Below, piece by piece: positions 59,045 to 64,000 of a stretch of DNA of 64,000 nucleotides. A program made the position numbers and the translations under genes. This DNA comes from JABWBJ01 sp036507855 (GTDB taxonomy: Bacteria; Gemmatimonadota; Gemmatimonadetes; Gemmatimonadales; Gemmatimonadaceae), in NCBI GenBank assembly GCA_036507855.1, contig DATCIJ010000041.1, positions 74,553-138,552 on the forward strand, written 5' to 3'. The notes beneath the pieces were generated by a model. It was not told the DNA's origin and did no database searches. It was given only the letters and a program-made list of their open reading frames with translations. The first letter of the stretch is position 1. Every line of letters starts with the position of its first letter.

Positions 59045-61138
59045 TCACCGCTCGCGAGGCGTTATCCCGGGAAGCACGGCGCCCGCCGCGGCCGCGCGAT
59101 GGACGTGACCGCTGTCACGGTGCTCCGCCGGCCTGGCGAGGTGTCCGACGGAGGGCAACATCGAACGAGAGAGTTCCGTCTGGATGGCAGCCATCATTGT
59201 GAGGTCATCCACCGTGCGGAGCAGTTCGGCGTCGGGTTGCCGCAGCAGGTCCGCCGCCTGGAAGGTCAACGTGCCGTTCCACTCGGCACTCGACACGCCG
59301 CCGTAGAGATAGCGCACCATCACCGCTTCGTTCGACCGCTGATACCCGTCGGCGCCCAGATATCCCTTTGCAAAGAAGAAGGTCGCCCGGTCGGCAAGGC
59401 CCTGTTCCCACATCGGGCTTCCCAGTTCCAGTCCGCGATCGGTCTCGATTCCCAGCAGGTCCAGTACCGACGGCGCGATGTCGATGTGAGAGGTCATCCA
59501 CGGAATGCGTACCGTTGATGAGACGACTCCCGGGGCAAAAAGCACGAGAGGGACGTGAAAAGTCACGTCATCGAGCGTGCCAGCATGGAAAGGCGGGTAC
59601 TCCCGGCGAGTACGCAAGCCGTGATCACCGAGGACGAGGATCAGCGTTTTGTCGAGTCGATGCTTGTCCCGCAGGACCGACACCACTTCACCCACCATGC
59701 CATCGACTTCCCGGAACAGGGGCAGACCCGCCCGGCAGGTCTCTTCGCGCGTGCTCGAGCTGGTGAGTCCCGGCCACGGACCGTGCGTGATCTGAGGGTT
59801 GAACGAGTAGAGATACCGCTGATCGGCGTCTATCGAGCTCGAGATGCGCGCCTTCAGTTGCGCGAGCGACTGGCCATCACGGGTGCGCACCCAGTCTCGA
59901 TGACTGTTGTTCAGCTCAAAGCCCTCCGGCTTTTCATACGCTGACGACGGAACCTCATGCTCAGCGAAGCCGAGCGCCGCATAGCGCAGCTTGTCCTCTT
60001 CGAGCGCGACCGGCCGTTCGGGAACGAAGGCGACCGTCTCGTACCCCTCAACAGCCACGGAGTGGGTGACGCCAGGCGCGTGGAGATCGCGGCTCGTTTT
60101 CGCATATCGCTGGATCGCGCCCCGGATTCCGCTGAGCGGATACCAGGAAGAGAAAATCGACGCGTAGGCGCGGCGGGAGTACGGATACGTGGAATAATGG
60201 GCGCTGGTTACGAAGGCGGTACGTTCAAGAGCCTGCAGATTGGGCATCGCGCCTTCAGCATGCGCCAGCGAATAACACGCTTCGGGAAGGCTCTCCATGA
60301 GGATGAATACCACATCGTAACCGCGCGCTTCCCCGAAGTAAGTCGACGGCTTGTTTGGCACGGGCGCGTTGGCGAGGCGCGCATAGCGGGACAACAATTC
60401 CTGTGGCTCGAGCCCGCTCAGATCCGGAGGAGGATGCACGTATTCGGCGCGGCCGGCGAAGGCGGCCAGGGAGGCTGTCGCGGCGGCACGGTCAAACGGT
60501 GTCGGAGGCACTCTCGCGGTCCAGGAGGCAACGACCACCAGAGCGGCGGCTGCCGCCAGCGGTCGGGAGGTCCACCGCAGGCGCGAAGAGAGGTTCATCC
60601 GATTTCCACGTCTCTCGATCAGGGCCAGAAGGGCACACACCGCCGCGATCGCGACCAGGGCGCCGAACAACCGCTGAACGCTTCCTGACGTGGCGTACTC
60701 GCCAATCAGATCTCTGCCAGGACCGAAAAGGCCATCCGCCATCAGTCGCGCGGAAATGAAAGTCCCGACTTCCCACCAGCTCTTCAGCTGGGCGTAGAAG
60801 ATGAGGAACAGAGTCGTGCAAATGACCCAGGCTATCGCGGCGCGCAACCGCGGGGTGACCAGCCGGATCAAGCCGAGAAAGGCGATTCCACCAATTACGA
60901 CAGCGACCAGAACGTCATCGCGAAACAACGCGAGCCGCTGCGACCAGGCAAGCGCCCCACCATGCCCGACTCCCATCACCTCGGCGAGGAAGTCGTAGCC
61001 TCCGCCCTCCGCAACCAGGAGGCGGTGTTTCAGCTTGATCGCTGCAAGTACGACAAACGCCCACGGGGCAAGGTAGAGAACGATGGGCACGTGTCCGTCG
61101 ATCTCTTTGTCTCTAGTGCTTTCTCCGATGAGCTTCAT
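59045..61138 (-). CDS. LtaS/OpgB-like membrane sulfatase-fold transferase
   Basis: The 697-residue protein has about five N-terminal membrane helices (18-37, 79-99, 105-125, 160-180, 195-215). A large extracytoplasmic alkaline-phosphatase-fold domain follows, with YDVVFILMESLPEACYS near the metal site, YSTYPYSRRAYASIFSSWYP around the Thr/Ser nucleophile, FSFNPQITHGPW-like and LILVLGDHGLR motifs. The family transfers phosphoglycerol or related groups onto periplasmic glycans. In a diderm, an OpgB-like or lipid A-decorating role is plausible; substrate cannot be read. It runs alone, upstream of smpB. Confidence 0.85.
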   Translation of the reverse strand: MKLIGESTRDKEIDGHVPIVLYLAPWAFVVLAAIKLKHRLLVAEGGGYDFLAEVMGVGHGGALAWSQRLALFRDDVLVAVVIGGIAFLGLIRLVTPRLRAAIAWVICTTLFLIFYAQLKSWWEVGTFISARLMADGLFGPGRDLIGEYATSGSVQRLFGALVAIAAVCALLALIERRGNRMNLSSRLRWTSRPLAAAAALVVVASWTARVPPTPFDRAAATASLAAFAGRAEYVHPPPDLSGLEPQELLSRYARLANAPVPNKPSTYFGEARGYDVVFILMESLPEACYSLAHAEGAMPNLQALERTAFVTSAHYSTYPYSRRAYASIFSSWYPLSGIRGAIQRYAKTSRDLHAPGVTHSVAVEGYETVAFVPERPVALEEDKLRYAALGFAEHEVPSSAYEKPEGFELNNSHRDWVRTRDGQSLAQLKARISSSIDADQRYLYSFNPQITHGPWPGLTSSSTREETCRAGLPLFREVDGMVGEVVSVLRDKHRLDKTLILVLGDHGLRTRREYPPFHAGTLDDVTFHVPLVLFAPGVVSSTVRIPWMTSHIDIAPSVLDLLGIETDRGLELGSPMWEQGLADRATFFFAKGYLGADGYQRSNEAVMVRYLYGGVSSAEWNGTLTFQAADLLRQPDAELLRTVDDLTMMAAIQTELSRSMLPSVGHLARPAEHRDSGHVHRAAAAGAVLPGITPRER

Positions 61139-61239
61139 GAACCGGTTTGGTCACAAGACGTTCGGACGCCTTCACCACACCGCGTCGCACGACACTGACG
61201 ATCGTTACCGTCACTTGGTCAGCCATTTCTGTTAGGAAA

Positions 61240-61268
61240 TTGACGTCAACGTCCGGCCCCGGTTACGT
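61240..61268 (+). promoter_or_regulatory. Probable promoter of tRNA-Leu
   Basis: TTGACG (61240-61245) and TTACGT (61263-61268) are 17 bp apart, and the tRNA begins 12 bases later. The -35 box is near-consensus, the -10 is weaker. The position is right for a tRNA gene. Confidence 0.55.
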
Positions 61269-61279
61269 TCCGGCCCCCA

Positions 61280-61365
<86 letters not shown>

Positions 61366-61428
61366 AGGCTGAAAAGAGAAGCGGCGACCTGCCTTGACTG
61401 GCGGGTCGCCGTTCTCGTTCTGGCGGGC

Positions 61429-61992
61429 TCAACTGGTCCGTCGTGAACCCCAGACTGAAGGCGGAACGTCCTCTGGCACGGAAGCAATGCCGAATGCCCC
61501 GCGCAGGGCCTCCTGCGAGCCCTCGAGGTATCTCCGGACGATCACCGAAGTCCTGGCCACGTTTCCTGAGACATCCCGTACGCCCACCCGGTCGAGCAAC
61601 ACTCGCGCCACCCGAAGTTCAGGCGAGTCCCCGGCGTTCCGGTCGCCAAGGGCGGTCCGGAAGGACGTCAGTCGCTGGTTGAGTTGGCGCTCCGCCACCG
61701 CGACCATGCCAGCCGCCACGCTACGGTCCATCTGCAAGGCTTGTCGCATCTCGCGCGCGACGATGGAACCGGTGCGATCATCCAGCGCGTCGCGTTCCGC
61801 AACGAGGAGCGCCAGCGCTCTGCGCGCATAACGCAACTCCCACCGCGCCCGGTCCAGGTCGCCATCTCCGGCGATGGAAGCCAGCCATTCCACGTCCTGC
61901 TCATCCGGTTCCACGGACGCGCCGACGATGTATGCCTGCACTGCCCGTCGGCGCTGCTCCGCTTCCTTGGACTTCCCGAAGAACCACGGCAC
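61429..61992 (-). CDS. Uncharacterised helical protein
   Basis: I do not recognise this 187-residue protein. It is highly charged and predicted mostly helical, with Arg/Glu/Ala-rich segments at about 35-75 and 95-150, no signal peptide and no membrane segment. The N-terminus WFFGKSKEAEQRRRAVQAYIV is basic and aromatic, and the C-terminal 35 residues look unstructured. A GTG start at 61992 is used. It lies 13 bp downstream of the Rrf2 gene on the same strand, so it may be part of that regulon; no function is assigned. Confidence 0.7.
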   Translation of the reverse strand: MPWFFGKSKEAEQRRRAVQAYIVGASVEPDEQDVEWLASIAGDGDLDRARWELRYARRALALLVAERDALDDRTGSIVAREMRQALQMDRSVAAGMVAVAERQLNQRLTSFRTALGDRNAGDSPELRVARVLLDRVGVRDVSGNVARTSVIVRRYLEGSQEALRGAFGIASVPEDVPPSVWGSRRTS

Positions 61993-62005
61993 CAGTCAGG
62001 CCCCG

Positions 62006-62461
62006 TTAGGCGTGGAGGACCGGAAGCCCCACGCGTGACCGCACTTCCGGCTCGTCCTGGAGCAGGTCACCCAGGTGGACGCTCTCGAGCGCATCGTCGA
62101 TCCTCTGCTGAAGCATCATCCACACGGGCCGGATGCTGCAGTTTGACGAATCCGCGCAGCGGTCCTCGGCTACCGGATGGGTGAAGCAGCGAACGTCAAA
62201 CGTGGTGTGTTCCGAGGCCGACACCACCTGGCGCACCGAAATGTCTCCAGGATGACGCGCGAGCACATATCCGCCACGGGCGCCGCGCACGCTGGTAACG
62301 ATCCCGGCGCGGCGCATGCGCAGCAGAATCTGCTCGACGTAATCCGCTGGGAGGCGTTCCGCCACCGCGATGTCGCGGCCGGTTACGGGCCCATCACCGT
62401 ACCGCCGAGCAAGGTTCAACGAGCAGATAAGGCCGTATTCAGCCCAGGTCGTGATGCGCAT
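62006..62461 (-). CDS. Rrf2-family transcriptional regulator with three-cysteine cluster motif
   Basis: This 151-residue winged-helix regulator opens MRITTWAEYGLICSLNLARR, with the wing region VTSVRGARGGYVLARHPGDI. The C-terminal half holds Cys residues spaced for an iron-sulfur cluster (RCFTHPVAEDRCADSSNCSIRPVW), like IscR or NsrR. It probably senses iron-sulfur status or nitric oxide and represses nearby genes. No isc or suf gene is adjacent; the next gene downstream is uncharacterised and the next upstream is the aspartase. Confidence 0.9.
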   Translation of the reverse strand: MRITTWAEYGLICSLNLARRYGDGPVTGRDIAVAERLPADYVEQILLRMRRAGIVTSVRGARGGYVLARHPGDISVRQVVSASEHTTFDVRCFTHPVAEDRCADSSNCSIRPVWMMLQQRIDDALESVHLGDLLQDEPEVRSRVGLPVLHA

Positions 62462-62503
62462 CGAGTGAAAAGCTAGCGAGAGGGGTTCCGCGCCGCGATT
62501 GGT

Positions 62504-63922
62504 TCAGCCTCCCGAGGGTGCGGGGCCGTGCTTTCCACCGGGCACACCGATCTCCGTCATTCTTCGCAGGTCCAGGACTTCATCCACCTCAGAGGGAGGA
62601 AGCACGCCCTCGCGCCGCACCAGGTCCCTGATCAGGACACCCTCCTTCACGGATCGTTTGCTGAGCTCAGCCGCCGCCGCGTACCCGATCTGGGGTGCCA
62701 GGGCGGTGGCAAGGGCGGCCGAGCGCTCGACCCAGTACTCGCACATTTGCCGGTTCGCCTCGATGTCGCGGACGCAGCGCCGGTCGAGAACGGTCACCGC
62801 GTTGGTCAGGATCCGCATCGAGAGCAGAATGTTGTGAGCGATCACGGGCATCATCACGTTCAGCTCCAGCTGACCGTGCTCCGCCGCCATCGAAACGGTC
62901 GTGTCGCAGCCTACGACCTGGAAGCAGACCTGATTTACCATCTCGGGGATCGATGGATTGATCTTCCCGGGCATGATCGATGATCCGGGCTGCACCGCGG
63001 GGAGCTTGATCTCGTCGATCCCGGTGCGCGGACCCATGACCATCAATCGCAGGTCGCTCACGATCTTGCTGAGGTCGAGCGCGAGCACTCGCAGGGCAGC
63101 CGAGAAACCCGCGGCGTCGCCCATGCTCTGCATCAACTGAACGCGATCGGCTCCGACCCTAAGCTCGAGTCCCGTGATCGCCCGGAGATGCTTGTTCATC
63201 ACCGCGGGGTATTCGGGCTCCACGGTCACGCCAGTTCCCACCGCGCTCCCGCCAATACCGAGATCACGCAGGTAGTCAGCGCTCTCCTTCACGCGGCGCA
63301 GGCCCCGATCGACCGTCCCGGCATACGCGGCGAATTCCTGTCCGAGGCGGATGGGCATCGCGTCCTGCAGGTGGGTCCGGCCCGCCTTCACGATGTCATT
63401 GAACTCCTTCCCTTTCGCCGCCAGCGAGTCCCGGAGGGACTCGAAGGCTCTCACCAGGCCACCGAGCTCGGCGAGACACGACAGCCGAATGGACGTCGGG
63501 ATCGTGTCATTGGTGCTCTGCGCCATGTTCACGTGATCGTTCGGATGCACGGGTTGGTACGTGCCCCGTTTGGCGCCGAGCAGCTCGTTCGCGCGGTTCG
63601 CGAGCACCTCGTTCACGTTCATGTTGTGCGACGTACCGGCGCCGGCCTGGTACGGATCAACGACAAACTGGTCGTCATGTTTTCCGGTAAGGACTTCGTC
63701 CGCCGCCGCGACAATGGCGTTGGCCAGACGCGTCTCGAGGCGCCCAGTGTCGCGATGGGTCAACGCGGCGGCCTTCTTGATCCAGACCTGCGCCGTCACG
63801 AATGGCTTGAGCGGTCGCAAGCCGCTGATGGGAAAGTTCTGGACGGCTCGCTGAGTCTGGACGCCGTAGAGTGCGTCGTCGGGCACTTCGAGTGGACCGA
63901 GTGGATCCTTTTCAGTGCGCAA
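62504..63922 (-). CDS. aspA: Aspartate ammonia-lyase (aspartase)
   Basis: This 472-residue fumarase/aspartase-superfamily enzyme converts aspartate to fumarate plus ammonia. The signature GSSIMPGKINPSIPEMVNQVC continues VVGCDTTVSMAAEHGQLELNVMMPVI, which matches AspA rather than FumC (FumC would have PTQCEA). AGAGTSHNMNVNEVLANRANELLG and HPNDHVNMAQSTND line the active site. The first codon used is TTG at 63922; the frame is open further upstream to the window edge, but the family N-terminus (EKDPLGPLEVPDDALYG) starts here. A strong terminator-like hairpin lies just upstream. Confidence 0.9.
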   Translation of the reverse strand: MRTEKDPLGPLEVPDDALYGVQTQRAVQNFPISGLRPLKPFVTAQVWIKKAAALTHRDTGRLETRLANAIVAAADEVLTGKHDDQFVVDPYQAGAGTSHNMNVNEVLANRANELLGAKRGTYQPVHPNDHVNMAQSTNDTIPTSIRLSCLAELGGLVRAFESLRDSLAAKGKEFNDIVKAGRTHLQDAMPIRLGQEFAAYAGTVDRGLRRVKESADYLRDLGIGGSAVGTGVTVEPEYPAVMNKHLRAITGLELRVGADRVQLMQSMGDAAGFSAALRVLALDLSKIVSDLRLMVMGPRTGIDEIKLPAVQPGSSIMPGKINPSIPEMVNQVCFQVVGCDTTVSMAAEHGQLELNVMMPVIAHNILLSMRILTNAVTVLDRRCVRDIEANRQMCEYWVERSAALATALAPQIGYAAAAELSKRSVKEGVLIRDLVRREGVLPPSEVDEVLDLRRMTEIGVPGGKHGPAPSGG

Positions 63923-63945
63923 GGTGGTTCGCAGGGAGGAGTGAG

Positions 63946-63990
63946 GAAAACGACGATGGGGGCGACGGCGCTCGCGCCGTCGCCCCCATC
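63946..63990 (-). terminator. Terminator-like hairpin upstream of aspA
   Basis: A near-perfect 17-bp stem (63955-63971 paired with 63974-63990, GATGGGGGCGACGGCGC arm) has a tiny loop and is followed in the minus sense by TTTT. It probably ends the transcript of the gene to the right of this window. Confidence 0.7.
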
Positions 63991-64000
63991 GGCTCCCGGG

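Overview
The window is about 64 kb of high-GC bacterial chromosome. Nearly all of it is housekeeping sequence. The gene content is that of a diderm (Gram-negative) bacterium: Tol-Pal, BamD, an LptD-like protein, SurA/PpiD-type foldase, TatA/TatC and heme A synthase. Protein style (DSLARxDS linkers, Cys-rich C+ ribosomal proteins, many GTG starts, ATGA/GTGA gene overlaps) fits Gemmatimonadota best. That assignment is an inference from the sequence alone.

Layout, left to right. Only the leftmost gene (a PPIase), ctaA, one sulfatase and the tRNA lie on the plus strand. Everything else reads on the minus strand, so transcription order is right to left. 1-16 kb holds tatA, a DUF4321 membrane protein, a polyprenyl synthase, a giant TPR protein, the histidine-degradation genes hutI/hutU/hutH with a radical SAM gene between them, an lptD-like gene and tatC. 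16-21 kb holds a full tol-pal envelope operon (tolQ, tolR, tolA-like, tolB, pal, cpoB) led by a sugar epimerase. 22-27 kb holds a LysM protein, ssb, rimI, tsaB, tsaE and uvrB. 27-30 kb is a two-component pair: a cNMP-domain histidine kinase and a receiver/glutaredoxin-like/thioredoxin-reductase-like fusion. 30-39.5 kb holds ctaA, spoT/relA, radC, secA, nadD and bamD. 39.6-52.4 kb is a surface-polysaccharide nucleotide-sugar region (UXS, UGD, wbpA, wbpE, wbpB and wbpD types, gmd), with carB inside it and one opposite-strand sulfatase. 52.4-56 kb is the alpha ribosomal operon (rpmJ-rpsM-rpsK-rpsD-rpoA-rplQ-rpmB) with a clear promoter and terminator. 56-64 kb holds pyrF, pyrD, an amidase, smpB, an LtaS-like sulfatase, tRNA-Leu(CAG), a hypothetical protein, an Rrf2 regulator and an aspartase.

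The most unusual signal is not a gene. At least fourteen junctions, almost all between co-oriented genes, carry short degenerate tandem repeats with a period of 7 bp (a few 8 bp). The unit sequence differs between loci, but some loci share identical 16-18-mers. Several tracts are arranged as two reverse-complementary arms that would fold into long hairpins. Many contain the stop codon of the upstream gene, one lies inside the wbpD reading frame, and two others overlap probable start regions (hutI, tsaE). The closest known analogue I can name is the STRR heptamer class of heterocystous cyanobacteria. I do not recognise this particular family, and it is the item I would follow up first.
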